A DNA stretch of 64,000 nt from Macrocystis pyrifera (taxonomy: Eukaryota; Sar; Phaeophyceae; Laminariales; Laminariaceae): contig JASSKH010000003.1 of the NCBI GenBank assembly GCA_031763025.1, positions 18,632,977-18,696,976 on the forward strand, in the 5' to 3' direction. Positions 21,301 through 27,980 of the stretch are shown here, piece after piece. Every line of letters begins with the position of its first letter. Position 1 is the stretch's first letter. A model generated the notes under the pieces. That model saw nothing but the letters and a program-made list of their open reading frames with translations. It made no database searches and was not told the origin of the DNA. A program made the position numbers and the translations under genes.

Positions 21301-22034
21301 TCGTCGCTGTCGTCGTTGTTACCGTTGTTGCCGTCGATCGTTGTTGATTTTTTGTGCTCTTGTTGGTGTCGTTTGTCGTTTCATTGCCGCCGTTGTTGTT
21401 GATATTGTTGTTCAGGGCGCGTTGTGTGGGTCCACAGATTCCAACCGTTGGGGGACTTGAATCGCCAAAAATGCCCTTATTTCGGCCGCGCCGCACCCCT
21501 CTCACCCATCACCGCCCCCCCTCCCCCCCGACTACCCCGTTTTCGCGGCCCATCCAACAGTCCAAGGCTTTCCTCTCTGCAAACCCCCGCCTGACCCAAA
21601 AACTCCAAGAAGCTATCGTGGCAAAGCTCGCGTCTGGCGAAACACCCATCGGTGCCGAAGCTGGGGCCATCCCGTCAGACCCTGCTTTCCCCATTACCTC
21701 ATCGGACACTACTGACGCGGAAGATACGCCACTTGTACGCGAAGTTGCGCTGGGAACAGAACCAGAACCAGAAAATTTTGGTGGTGGGGAGGCATCATCA
21801 GAAAATTCAGGTGGTAAGGGATCACCGGCCTCGGAGGGGGATGGCTCGTCGTCTCCCCCCCCTCGCGGAGGCGGTGGGGAGGAGGAAGGGGGGGTGTTGT
21901 TGGAGCCTGGGGTGGCCTCGGTAGCTGATTTGTTTGAGACCGACGTATTTTCCAAGGAGCCTGTTAAAAAGGATGGGAAGGGTAGTGGCGTTGCCGGTGA
22001 TGGGGCGGAGGGCAAGGAAGAGGTGAGGGCTTAG
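4127..22034 (+). CDS. recA: Nuclear recA gene, organelle-type RecA recombinase (8 exons seen, 5' end outside window)
   Basis: RecA forms ATP-dependent filaments on single-stranded DNA and catalyses strand exchange in recombination repair. As a nuclear, spliced, bacterial-type gene in an alga, it presumably acts in the plastid or mitochondrion. The exons follow RecA order: Walker B region ([12 protein letters not shown]), [20 protein letters not shown], the FINQIRQK and [12 protein letters not shown]-binding loop, [12 protein letters not shown], the MYGKG segment, GQGREK, then SKAFLSANP and an acidic, glycine-rich tail. RQK-VGV-FGSP and KVKVAKNK look more like cyanobacterial than proteobacterial RecA, so a plastid role is my inference. 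Proposed joins: 4127-4254, 16433-16525, 17186-17314, 18147-18200, 19614-19705, 20103-20208, 20970-21005, 21561-22034. Introns are about 12.2 kb, 660, 832, 1413, 397, 761 and 555 bp. The P-loop exons and any transit peptide lie upstream. Exons 6 and 7 are the least certain. Confidence 0.9.
4640..4800 (+). repeat. Dispersed repeat F, copy 1
   Basis: A pyrimidine tract, then GACTCAGACCCGGGG, a C-rich stretch and TTCGTGCCTTGCGTTTTTTATCG. The same order recurs at 8180-8240 with 8480-8600, at 9420-9600 and at 18950-19065. No coding motif. The rest of 4255-4930 holds nothing I recognise. Confidence 0.6.
4931..5010. mobile_element. Stowaway-like MITE (family H), copy 1
   Basis: An ~80-bp element with inverted ends of the form CCACTCTGYCCGAAA and TA on both sides. 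The ends resemble the CTCCNTCCGTCCC-type termini of plant Stowaway MITEs, which are moved by Tc1/mariner transposases. Other copies are at 18353-18431 and 26920-27000, with a half copy near 42160. Confidence 0.7.
5081..5284. mobile_element. Palindromic MITE-2, copy 1 (host of a MITE-1 insertion)
   Basis: The ends are inverted repeats of about 36 bp, beginning AACCCTTTCACTACCGCAGT and ending with GCAGTATGAAAAGGGTT. Without the nested element it would be about 105 bp, like the copy at 42241-42345. Confidence 0.75.
5129..5227. mobile_element. MITE-1, copy a
   Basis: 99 bp with inverted ends (about 24 bp) built on GGGGGACCATAGTAAATAGG, flanked by TA. The left end here starts AGGGGGAGC, slightly diverged. 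It lies inside MITE-2, at a site that is a plain TA in the 42241 copy. Confidence 0.9.
5371..6087. other. No gene seen
   Basis: recA intron sequence. Part is AT-rich (5390-5560) and part GC-rich with short overlapping frames (5640-6060). I see no protein family, RNA gene or clear repeat. Confidence 0.6.
6088..6262 (-). mobile_element. tRNA-derived SINE, 5'-truncated copy
   Basis: On the minus strand this is the body and tail of the SINE at 36703-37043: GGTTCAGCATT, GGTACGTGCC, GGACAAGCCGTGG, TAGGAGGTTTTACCCT, then CACTTT and a poly-A tail (18 T on the + strand at 6091-6108). The tRNA-like head is missing. Confidence 0.75.
6263..6680. other. No gene seen
   Basis: AT-rich intron sequence without recognisable features, apart from one TACCAGGTA word at 6457. 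Confidence 0.55.
6681..6783. mobile_element. Palindromic MITE-2, copy
   Basis: Inverted ends around CTGCAGTCCCGTTTGGGGAC on the left and GTCCCC...GACTGCAATCCGAAAAGGGTT on the right. About 103 bp, the size of the uninterrupted family member. 6784-7084 holds nothing recognised. Confidence 0.65.
7085..7204. repeat. GATA/AGATC-rich minisatellite
   Basis: Irregular tandem 9-18-bp units built from ATCAGATACATCAGATAG and GGATAGATCATATAGATC. It leads directly into dispersed repeat G. Confidence 0.75.
7205..7450. repeat. Dispersed repeat G, copy 1 (AGATC-rich)
   Basis: Shares ACCTGCCGTT, GATCCAAC, GGCAACATGAGCTAGATC, TTGAAAGATCTAGAT-like and GTGGGAA segments in the same order with 15860-16150. A weaker relative lies around 13610-13950. 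Rich in ATCTGTACA and AGATC words. No coding motif. Confidence 0.65.
7897..7943. repeat. Perfect 19-bp inverted repeat (hairpin)
   Basis: GTTTGGCCCCTTTAGAAAC and its exact reverse complement are separated by 9 bases. The surrounding 7451-8180 shows no gene. Confidence 0.85.
8242..8401 (+). mobile_element. Poly-C-ending repeat R500, 5'-truncated copy 1
   Basis: Starts at GCTCACCCTTCATGCG and ends ATAACGAGTAC followed by a long C-run. It sits inside the C-tract of duplication A; the sister copy at 9420 lacks it, which marks it as a true insertion. Confidence 0.8.
8602..8675 (-). tRNA. tRNA-Val (GAC), copy 1
   Basis: A 74-nt cloverleaf on the minus strand: acceptor GCTTCGA/TCGAAGT (first pair G-U), anticodon stem CCACC/GGTGG, loop TTGACAT with anticodon GAC, T arm CCGGG-TTCGAGC-CCCGG and discriminator A. 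The internal pol III promoter is present as box A TGGTCTAGATGG and box B GGTTCGAGCCC. A T-run directly downstream on the minus strand (AAAAAAAA on the + strand) can act as terminator. No intron and no encoded CCA. It lies antisense in recA intron 1. GAC is an unusual Val anticodon for a eukaryotic nuclear gene; AAC is usual. Confidence 0.9.
8701..9419. other. No gene seen; CGATA-rich words and a 31-T run
   Basis: 8760-9010 is featureless. 9040-9260 is rich in GATACGATAT/TCGATAC words. A pure run of 31 T occupies 9321-9351 and could be the tail of a minus-strand retroposon, but I recognise no body beside it. Confidence 0.5.
9420..9720. repeat. Segmental duplication A, second copy, with tRNA copy 2
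   Basis: Partner of 8180-8700, here with an uninterrupted C-rich tract of about 50 bases (CCCCGCCCCCGCCCG type). Confidence 0.85.
9613..9686 (-). tRNA. tRNA-Val (GAC), copy 2
   Basis: Identical to copy 1 over all 74 bases, with its own T-run terminator. The flanks match copy 1 upstream and downstream, so the two arose by segmental duplication. Confidence 0.9.
9883..10172 (+). mobile_element. MITE-T, copy 1 (telomere-like core)
   Basis: 290 bp. Inverted ends (CAGTCTGGGAGAAGGGATCT and the reverse complement of CAATCTGGGAGAAGGGATCT). Inside are an irregular CCCTAACCCTAACCC tract, CAAAATGGGCCAAAACTGGCC and GCATCGAACCAGGAA. No coding capacity. Some similarity between copies continues just outside the ends, so the true borders could be wider. 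Confidence 0.75.
10239..10290 (-). mobile_element. SINE tail fragment
   Basis: T-run, then GTCACTTTTACTTCCCAGCTG, the 3' end of the SINE in reverse. Only the tail remains. 10173-10238 and 10291-10580 hold nothing else I recognise. Confidence 0.5.
10583..10804. mobile_element. MITE-1, older copy split by a younger MITE-1
   Basis: The outer element begins CGGGGGAGAATAGTAATGAGG and ends TATGTTGCCCCG. It is interrupted in its TTTTTACTA segment by another copy of the same family. Confidence 0.75.
10653..10751. mobile_element. MITE-1, copy b (nested in an older MITE-1)
   Basis: 99 bp, CGGGGGTCCATAGTTAATAG to its inverted end CTATGGACCCCCG, TA on each side. Better preserved than its host element, so younger. 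Confidence 0.9.
10805..11850. other. No gene seen
   Basis: Intron sequence with several overlapping short frames on both strands (around 10.94-11.5 kb), none showing a known motif. A GCGGGCGGC/GCCGCCCGC inverted pair lies around 11328-11352. Confidence 0.55.
11851..11949. mobile_element. MITE-1, copy c
   Basis: 99 bp, CGGGGGACCATAGTGAATAG to ACTATGCCCCCCCG, followed by TA. Confidence 0.88.
11950..12784. other. No gene seen; low-complexity stretches
   Basis: Two loose repeats of GACTGCTTTTCG with flanking CAGTTTTGACTG lie at 12020-12155. T-, A- and C-runs occur throughout. A TACCAGGTA word is at 12479. Confidence 0.5.
12785..12995 (+). mobile_element. Repeat R500, copy 2
   Basis: From CTGTCATCCATATGCAAG to GAGATCGAGTAC. 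A C-run follows about 20 bases later. It covers roughly the last 200 bases of the repeat. Confidence 0.8.
13028..13105 (-). mobile_element. SINE body fragment
   Basis: In reverse it matches the SINE segment with GATGAAAATCGGCG...AGCAGTG and GGTTCA. Head and tail are missing. Confidence 0.5.
13265..13430. repeat. Degenerate tandem repeat
   Basis: CACCTGGCACCCTGTTCCCA with TTTGGTACTA recurs three times with variable spacing of 55-70 bases. Confidence 0.6.
13610..13950. repeat. Diverged relative of repeat G
   Basis: Contains CAGATCACCTCG, many TACAGATCGTGCAGAT-type words and ATGATCTGTGACGTGTAC, in loose agreement with 15860-16150. Confidence 0.4.
14006..14079 (-). tRNA. tRNA-Val (GAC), copy 3
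   Basis: First of four clustered copies, 74 of 74 bases identical to copy 1, with seven A before GT on the + strand as a pol III terminator on the minus strand. Its flanks do not match copies 1 and 2. Confidence 0.9.
14243..14316 (-). tRNA. tRNA-Val (GAC), copy 4
   Basis: Identical body, starting 237 bases after copy 3. The spacer before it contains GGGTTTCCACATTATTAATA and a weak match to the next spacer, showing tandem duplication of gene plus spacer. Confidence 0.9.
14473..14546 (-). tRNA. tRNA-Val (GAC), copy 5
   Basis: Identical body, 230 bases after copy 4. The spacer carries GGGTTTCCACATTCATAATT, parallel to the previous spacer. An A10 run gives a strong terminator. Confidence 0.9.
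14686..14759 (-). tRNA. tRNA-Val (GAC), copy 6
   Basis: Identical body, 213 bases after copy 5. Spacer with GTGGGTTTCCATGC and GCGTTTTATAA, the most diverged of the array. The terminator is an A7 run on the + strand. Confidence 0.9.
14760..15099. other. No gene seen
   Basis: AT-rich spacer after the tRNA array, with an ACAGCAGTGCCAGGTA cluster around 14872-14887. Confidence 0.5.
15100..15450. repeat. AACTCACAGAAGTT minisatellite with GGGTAC words
   Basis: AACTCACAGAAGTT or a close variant occurs four times (about 15110, 15152, 15192, 15383), mixed with GTACCCGTACCC and GGGTATTTACCC words. The unit itself is close to a palindrome. Confidence 0.65.
15505..15572. repeat. Interstitial telomere-like tract
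   Basis: GGTAGGGGTTAGGGCTAGG continues as irregular TTAGGG/TTTGGG variants. Too irregular to be a telomere end. Confidence 0.6.
15860..16150. repeat. Dispersed repeat G, copy 2
   Basis: Partner of 7205-7450: ACAGATCACCTCGATC, CCTACCTGCCGTTGTG, CAGATCCAACCCAGG, GGCAACATGAGCTAGATC, TTGAAAGATCTAGATC. 15573-15859 and 16151-16432 hold nothing else recognised. Confidence 0.65.
16433..16525 (+). CDS. recA: recA exon 2
   Basis: 31 codons, phase 0 at both ends: [20 protein letters not shown] then [11 protein letters not shown]. It covers the helix after loop L1 and the strand with the FINQ signature that leads into loop L2. Acceptor GTTGTCGGCAG, donor AAG/GTGCGT. Confidence 0.95.
16895..17143 (+). 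mobile_element. Repeat R500, copy 3, in recA intron 2
   Basis: From CCACACCAGAAATTAAATC to ATAATGAGTAGTAC followed by a C-run. It ends about 40 bases before the next recA acceptor and supplies a third or more of the intron. Confidence 0.8.
17186..17314 (+). CDS. recA: recA exon 3 (DNA-binding loop L2)
   Basis: 43 codons, phase 0: [43 protein letters not shown]. It holds the L2 loop (family form FGNPETTTGGNAL), here with D for E and V for T within it. Acceptor CTTTCCAG, donor AAA/GTGCGA. Reading on past the donor runs into sequence unlike RecA, which fixes the exon end. Confidence 0.95.
17590..17870 (+). mobile_element. MITE-T, copy 2, in recA intron 3
   Basis: 281 bp with inverted ends CAATCTGGGAGGTAGGATCT. 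Same internal order as copy 1, with a shorter telomere-like tract (CTAACCCTAACCCTGACCCC). Confidence 0.75.
18147..18200 (+). CDS. recA: recA exon 4
   Basis: 18 codons: [18 protein letters not shown], the conserved KN-K-APPF segment. Acceptor: a run of 21 T ending TTTCAG. Donor GAG/GTATAC, phase 0. Joined to exon 3 it gives G-T-K-V-K-V-K-V, which aligns without a gap to bacterial RecA. Confidence 0.95.
18240..18330. repeat. Two-unit tandem repeat
   Basis: CTCGAGCCAGACTGCTT and TTGGTCACGAGTGATAATG occur twice in succession, about 47 bases apart. Confidence 0.8.
18353..18431. mobile_element. Stowaway-like MITE (family H), copy 2
   Basis: CCACTCTGTCCGGAAATGTA on the left and TTCTCCGGACGGAGTG on the right, TA before the left end. 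About 80 bp, in recA intron 4. Confidence 0.7.
18950..19065 (+). repeat. Dispersed repeat F, copy with C-tract
   Basis: CTCCTAGTCGTAGCTCAGAT, CCGGGGACAC, C-run, TTCGTCCACTTACACTTTATCGC, parallel to 4640-4800. An (AT)n run lies nearby at about 18894-18918. Confidence 0.55.
19425..19544. repeat. GACCCG hexamer repeat with inverted halves, copy 1
   Basis: GGGTCGGGTC on the left and a GACCCGACCCGACCC run on the right make the block self-complementary. GTGAGAGTTTGA lies in the middle. A longer relative is at 29161-29345. Confidence 0.8.
19614..19705 (+). CDS. recA: recA exon 5
   Basis: 30 codons plus two bases: [19 protein letters not shown] then [11 protein letters not shown] and TG of a tryptophan codon. 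It matches the family pattern F-D-I-M-Y-G-E-G-I-S through K-S-G-A-W. Acceptor TTTTGCGTATGCAG, donor TTG/GTGAGC. Confidence 0.93.
20103..20208 (+). CDS. recA: recA exon 6 (tentative; lineage-specific insert)
   Basis: The exon must start with G to finish the tryptophan codon and must read into DSFSYA, the counterpart of the family's W-Y-S-Y/F. The only frame-consistent start I found is after AAGCAGAG at 20102, giving [20 protein letters not shown], then LCDERTAAY and DSFSYA. That makes an insert of about 30 residues absent from bacterial RecA. Donor GCG/GTGATT, phase 0. The acceptor is poor, so a different start or an extra micro-exon is possible. Confidence 0.55.
20480..20790. repeat. (GAT)n imperfect microsatellite in recA intron 6
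   Basis: GATGATGGTGATGATGGCGA-type trinucleotide array about 300 bases long, with GTTAATCGTGTTGACGATGA interruptions repeated twice (about 20595 and 20697). The long Met-rich and Ile-rich frames here are by-products. Confidence 0.9.
20970..21005 (+). CDS. recA: recA exon 7 (micro-exon, GC donor)
   Basis: 12 codons: [12 protein letters not shown], containing the family signature G-Q-G-R-E-K. Acceptor GTAGGGCAG keeps phase 0 with exon 6. The only downstream junction that keeps REK-SKAFL in frame uses AAG/GCGAGT, a GC donor otherwise matching the consensus. The upstream border is uncertain; AG sites at 20907-20908 and 20948-20949 exist but do not fit the phase. Confidence 0.7.
21058..21410. repeat. 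(TTG)n imperfect microsatellite in recA intron 7
   Basis: TTGTTGTTGG-type array with GCTGTT and GTCGTT variants fills most of the 555-bp intron between the GC donor and the acceptor at 21560. Long Val/Leu- or Cys-rich frames and an Asn/Gln-rich minus-strand frame come from it. Confidence 0.9.
21561..22034 (+). CDS. recA: recA terminal exon (exon 8)
   Basis: 157 codons and TAG. It opens [20 protein letters not shown], the C-terminal helix of RecA (family form K-x-F-L-x-E-N-P). It then runs into about 125 residues of low-complexity acidic, Gly/Ser/Pro-rich tail ending KEEVRA. Such disordered tails are longer than in bacteria, where the RecA acidic tail is about 20 residues. Acceptor CCATCCAACAG. 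An open frame extends upstream through the acceptor to 21354, but it is not RecA-like before 21561. Confidence 0.92.
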   Translation, partial: SKAFLSANPRLTQKLQEAIVAKLASGETPIGAEAGAIPSDPAFPITSSDTTDAEDTPLVREVALGTEPEPENFGGGEASSENSGGKGSPASEGDGSSSPPPRGGGGEEEGGVLLEPGVASVADLFETDVFSKEPVKKDGKGSGVAGDGAEGKEEVRA

Positions 22035-23200
22035 GCTAAGCTCTTTAGAACTCCACCCCTCGTTTTGGGGTCAATCTACTTGGAACTAGTGTCGAGCAAG
22101 GGTTAACTCGGTTGACTTAAGGGCGTCCGAAGAAAAGCTCCCAGTGTTTTTCTCTCCGAGAGGAAAGCAGCGGTCATGCATTTGAATAGTCTATAGCAAC
22201 GTACGCAGTGTGGTGCTTGTCTACTGTAGCATTGACTTTTTTGTTGTAATCTTAGATAAGAAGACCGTCCTTCGCCTTCCACTGAGATGAAATGCGGACG
22301 ATCTGATGACGCAATAATCATGACGCCCTGAAGGGCTGTCTTAATTTTTCTCGCCACCAATCTTCATGCCGGTACCTGGTAAACATATAATGCGGAATAC
22401 GCTGTCGTCTTTGTGCTGTCCGGGGTGTGCACGGAGATGTTGCCTTCGGCTCCTGGCCGTGGGGTGTCGATTCCTATTGTTTAGCTACCCTTTGGTTTGT
22501 GCTGTTAGATCCTATACCCTGCACCGCTGCATCAGCCAATCTTCTGTGTTTGGAGCTGATACCCAGAGGCCAGAGGACGCGGTAATTGCCTGAGGACAGT
22601 GGCACAGACCCGAAACGCTTCTTCTTACTCCTCGCTGTTGCCTGTCGTTTCACGTATGTTACCGCGTGTTTCAACAACATGCTCGTTCTGAAGGGCCTTC
22701 GTTTGCTGCGTTTCAGTACGTAGGTGTTTCTTTCTTTTTTTTTTTGCTGGGGCAGACTAGTTTAGCAGCCCTTCCGCCCGTCGCGGGCGATAACTTAATT
22801 CAGGAGGTTGATGGAGTTGTGCGGCATACCTAACAGACAGCACCCGCCGAAATCTCTGGTGGACCTAGCCCACCCACGCATCACCCGACCACACCCATGC
22901 ACCCACCCACGCAACCCAACCACCCACCGATGCGCTGCCGCACCCCAAGAGTCCAACCTGCCCAACGTAAGCCAGCCCTCTATAACCCCATGGTAATGCT
23001 TGATGTCTTCATCATGTAGACTTAATATACTGTAGTACAAGTACGCGATACGAGTATTAATAGTGTACGAGGAGATCCAACACAACAGGTGAGTAACCTT
23101 CGCTGCATACGGTACCTGGTATGATACTTACCTGGTGATGATTTATGTCTGCGGCTGTGATGTTGGTATGTTAACAACACCCCTTTCCTTTCTGCGCATA
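22035..23200. other. recA 3' UTR and intergenic sequence; no gene seen
   Basis: No clear AATAAA in the first few hundred bases. 22800-22990 is C-rich (CACCCACGCA and ACCCACC words). TACCTGGTA words lie at 22373 and 23113. No protein motif. Confidence 0.6.
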
Positions 23201-23373
23201 TGTCTGGTTGGTCGAAGCAACACCACTGAGTTGTCTGATTGGTCGAAGCAATGACACTGAGCTGTGTGGTTGGTCGAAGCAACACCACTGAGTTGTCTGA
23301 TTGGTCGAAACAACACCACTGAATTGTCTGATTGGTCGAAGCAACACCACTGCATAATCTGGTCGGTCGAAGC
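23201..23373. repeat. 31-bp minisatellite, 5 full units and one partial
   Basis: Units of TGTCTGATTGGTCGAAGCAA plus CACCACTGAGT, each exactly 31 bp (starts 23201, 23232, 23263, 23294, 23325), then a partial unit. It gives repeating SDNSVVLLRP frames on the minus strand. Confidence 0.95.
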
Positions 23374-23560
23374 TGACCTTTCGGCTGGACGTTTTTTTTG
23401 GGGAAATCGTCACCGATTCTCGCGGCGCCGGGACCGCGCGAAGGCCTCTGCCGACCTCGATCCCCCCAAAGGGTTGGAGTTAGAGTTGGAGCCGCGGGTC
23501 GGATCAATGGCCGACGTGCAAGATAAAATTGACCAAAAGGTGTTGCACGCGCAAATCTGC
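23374..23560. repeat. Dispersed repeat D, copy 1
   Basis: CTTTCGGCTGGACGTTTTTT, GCCGACCTCGA, CCCCAAAGGGTTGGAGTTAG and GCCGACGTGCAAG match 27981-28230 in order. A shorter relative lies at 60520-60600. Confidence 0.65.
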
Positions 23561-23663
23561 AAGGTGACGGTGCAATCAGAGGCGCCCCCGCCCGGTTCTA
23601 CCCGCCCACCCGCCCGCCTCTATTCGCGCTGGATAGTCGACGGAACGGGCAAACTCCAGTAAA

Positions 23664-23818
23664 GCTTACCACTTATTCGAGAGTTGGTCTGATTGGCTTA
23701 CGGTCAAGATTAAGGTTGTTCTTATTGGCTTAGAGTTAGGGCTAGGGTTGGGGTTAGTTCTATTCATCTCGTACACAGTGGCCCTCAACCATTCTATCGA
23801 ACACCTAGTAAGTGGTAA
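23664..23818. mobile_element. TIR element E, copy 1
   Basis: Ends CTTACCACTTA in inverted orientation, with ATTCGAGAG...CCTCAACCATTCTATCGAA. The internal TTAGGGCTAGGGTTGGGGTT is telomere-like. About 155 bp, no coding capacity. Confidence 0.65.
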
Positions 23819-25497
23819 GCAACCCTCGGAACGGGAGCCGTCCCGTATGCCGATAAGGAGCCACGAAACTGCCAAATAAAAAATAAGCGTAAATGCTCAC
23901 AGATACAAATAAATGCCCCCCAGATGGTCGACCTTGACGTTCATCCTTTGGTTAATGCGAAAGAAAAGAAATACCCTACTCTAATCCGAAGTAGACTGTC
24001 CCTAAAACCGTGGGTAATGGGTGACATGGGGCGGGTTGTGTCTTGAGAACGTTCCGCGGTAATGCTACTATAGCGACAGGAAGAGAAGGTGGGGAAAACG
24101 GTGGGTCAGCATCCCTCGTGGAACTTCAAGCAGTGTCTGATGTTGTCGATATTGACGGTGTTGACAGGTGCGCCGGGCTACGCGATGATAATCGATCGGT
24201 GTTTTGTCGACGCATACTGTACTACTACTACTGTAATACGTTCGAGCGCATACACGAACACGTTGACACACGCGCAGAAAAACAGCGAGCGCACGTTGCG
24301 CCAACAACCCTAACCAGTATATTTTGCATCCGTGACACTTATGTTGACCGATCAAGTCTGTATCACTTATAATCGACAACTGTTTCACGTCTGTACCCAC
24401 GTGGTAGAAACTGCACGTAATCTGGAACAGAAAAGAGGGGACGCCAGCAGGGTGGATCCCTTTTCGGGAAAGCCTCATTGTGGTATGGGGAGACAGTGGT
24501 TGAGTATCACTCCGTGAGCGATATCGCAGCTCTAGAACAGCACGACAAAGTGGAAAGAGGCTAGGAAAAAACAGACCATCCCGCCCGCCCATCGTTGGTA
24601 GCGAGGTGTACCGTCGACAACGACATCAGTTTTGTTAGTGTTTATTTTACCGGGGTACCTAGTCTCTGCGACGAGGTGCCGCGTTGATTGCCAGACAATC
24701 AACGCGGGAGTAGCAACCCTGGGTGAGTCTCCGGCTGGTCGCAGCAGGAGGCCTCATTGATCCCAAACTATATACCTGGTACGAATTAACGTACGACGCG
24801 ATGTTACAACAGCAATACGTACCGTGTGACACTGCTCTTGCACTATACTGTAGCGAACGTTGGCCAGACTGCAGTAGTTTGCTTGGCGATATCAACGGAC
24901 TCGCCTGGTAGATTGATTCATCGCTTGTCAGCGCGCGCCCCATATGAGCGTCTTCGGCGATCCAACGCCGCTCGTGCCGGGTTCTACAGTCTGCGAACTA
25001 CAAATAGTATGGACGGTATGTGGCCCGCCACTACAAAGAGAGGGAATCGAAAACACTGCGCACAGGAAATATGCAAATCCGTGATGGTTTTAGTTGCCAT
25101 CGAATTATGGAAATCACCCACGTTCAAGAACGGCCTTGCTTGACAAAAACCAAAGGACTACACTGGTATACTGTGCCTGTCTGTACCGGCAACCGGTAAA
25201 GGGCGGTCACGAAATAAACAAAAACGCTTCGATAAATAAGTTTCAAAACAAAATCGCCCCCTTCGGCTTGCCTCTGGCTCGTTTATTTTTCGTGCGGCGC
25301 GCGAATGTTTTTACAAAATTATGAAATACGTCAGCTAGCTATAATAATAGTGGAAGCCTGAAGTGATACCACAGTGAACACGTGGATGGTCAGGCAGCAT
25401 CTATCTATCACACACGCCCTTGGGTCTATCCGTTTTGTTTGCCAGGCACTGGTCCAGTACACGTCACAAAGTACTGCTACGTACGGTAGACTTTGTT
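23819..25497. other. No gene seen
   Basis: Short frames on both strands around 24.0-24.6 kb without a known motif. One TACCTGGTA word at 24773. Confidence 0.55.
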
Positions 25498-25722
25498 GCC
25501 ACTTATTCGAGAAAACGGTCGACGCACATTGTCCACAGGACGGAGAAGATCGTCACTGACTGTTTGTTGTAGCCCTACACATACCTACTACACATAATAT
25601 TACACAATTAATTGGTGTTAAGCTGTGCTTGTTGGGGCTCTTAAATGTATACGACGAGTACGTACTGTAGTTGTATCGTACACAGAGTGCCTGCCAACCA
25701 TTTATCGAATGAGTGCTGAGCT
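25498..25722. mobile_element. TIR element E, diverged copy 2
   Basis: CCACTTATTCGAGAAAACGG on the left, and ACACAGAGTGCCTGCCAACC, ATTTATCGAATGAGTG on the right, which pair in inverted orientation. 25723-26410 holds nothing else recognised. Confidence 0.5.
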
Positions 25723-26415
25723 ATACTATAAGTTACGATACCCTCACCACGCAGATAGATGACAGCAGTCTCGACGTTTTGAGGGCATCATCTTCAGCAG
25801 AAGCATCATCATTGTGAACGTTTCGTGTGGGCCTTCGATATCGGGTTGGCGGGACTCCCCCATTCAGAGTTCTTGTTGGATAGTGGGCAAACTACACAGA
25901 CAGGTTATTCTGAAGTCGATCGCACTGCTGTATACAGTAGTACTTAACCATACACAACCCTACTTTCTTTCTTCGCAGACACGTGTCATATATACGAAGT
26001 ACCATCCGCTGTACATGCTATTATACTCGTACGTGTGGCACATGCCTGATACCAGGTGTACCAGTACAGCTGCTAGTATGTATGTATTGCTAACTGCGTT
26101 TGGGTCGCACAGCGGTTGACGGGCTCGACAATGACCGTACGCTCAGTTCAGGGTTATAGTTACCGCCGTATATACAGTTACTAATAGTACACAGTGAGAG
26201 ATATAATTGCAAGAGATATATATTAAGAGATAGATGTAAATCCCGCACGATACACGATGTGGTGATGATACACATACGATGCACGATACGCCCGCCCGAA
26301 AACATATCCAAAGTAACGGCAACGCAAATGATGTAACCGCCACTGAGCTCTAAAAGTCTTCTAACTCACAGCGGACGTATTTCAAAATTTATCAAAAAAA
26401 TATATACTATTAATA

Positions 26416-26721
<306 letters not shown>

Positions 26722-26765
26722 TATTAATACTACTACCACTACTATACTACTACTACTATTATTAA

Positions 26766-26803
<38 letters not shown>

Positions 26804-26919
26804 TACCGTACGTAGTACAAATGATATACATACCGACCGGTAACAATAAACTGTCTACGTAAAACCTACCTGTATACGTACGGTATGTAGGTATGTGGCG
26901 TATGTATATGATACCTGGT

Positions 26920-27000
26920 AGCCAATGTGTCCCGAAATATAAGGACAAATAATCTATCATGTATAATTCAAACGGTCCTAATATTGCGGGACAGAATGTA
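26920..27000. mobile_element. Stowaway-like MITE (family H), copy 3
   Basis: TGTCCCGAAATATAAGGAC on the left and GGTCCTAATATTGCGGGACA on the right. About 80 bp. 27001-27465 holds nothing else recognised. Confidence 0.65.
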
Positions 27001-27465
27001 TAACTGCAGGATATCTGGATATGGATCTTTAAATGCTGAAATATCATACATTTGACGGGTGTGTCTCCCTGGTCCGGAAATAAATCCGAATATTCTTGCT
27101 AAGATCATGTAGTCCTGCCGACGACGCCACTTGTTCAGATCATGCAGACGGGACACTTTGCATCCCTGGACAGGTTTGCCTGTTAAGTCGGTAGCCGTTG
27201 GTACTCACGTGTGTAGGCTGCTTATAGAGGTAGAAGAAGAGCAGCTTTATTCCTTTCGTGCACGCGGAGACCGAGACCAAGCTCGTGCCCCTCTGGAAAA
27301 CCTGGTTTTCCACCTAAGATACGCCTTTTCCAAGTAATACAAATACGATCCCAGTGCCTGAACCCAGGTACCTATCGGAATTTCAACCTCATTCAAGGCA
27401 GTATCATAACATTCTGATATATCCTGGTGCAGGGTGACGCTGATTTTCTTGCTATATAGATGCAA

Positions 27466-27595
27466 AAAAGCGCAGCGCAGCTGCGTTTCTCGCCCGTTTC
27501 TGGTCCTTTTTGGGTCCGGTTTGGGGTCAGGGTTAAGGCTGGAGTTAGGAGTTGGGTTGGGTCTACGCCCGTACCTTGATCCCACTAGGAAGTGG
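27466..27595 (-). mobile_element. MITE-T fragment
   Basis: GCAGCTGCGTTTCTCGCCCG, GGTTTGGGGTCAGGGTTAAG, GGGTTGGGTCTACGCCCGTA and CTTGATCCCA match the inner part of 46445-46736. Both ends are missing. Confidence 0.65.
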
Positions 27596-27980
27596 TTACT
27601 ATTATTTGCTCGCAAAGCAAATTGCAATGGGTGAACAGCAGCAGTGAACAACCCGCCCCTCTGAAGACCCTTCATGCCAACGAAATGCAATACGAGGAGT
27701 TCGATTTCTCACCAAGGAATTCATCCTCGTCAACAAGACCAACCATAAATATTCAGCATGCCCTACTGCGCACCACTACCGGGCAGCACCTTCCGAGGTG
27801 CTGCAAACGGTACATACAACATCAGTATATGGACTACGTAGAGTACGGTCTATAGTATGGACTACGTAGTATATGGACTAAAGTATGGATCCACCAACAA
27901 GAAACACCCAATATCAACAAAAAATGCCTCACCAGGTATCATAGTAGAACCTTAATGTGACAACTCGACCTATGTGCAGC

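Noticed and set aside
21354-21560. Extension of the last recA exon upstream to its first Met
   Set aside because: The frame is open, but the RecA match starts only after CCATCCAACAG; the upstream part is microsatellite and low complexity.
23201-23373. CRISPR-like array
   Set aside because: The 31-bp units are head to tail with no unique spacers, so it is a minisatellite in a eukaryotic genome.
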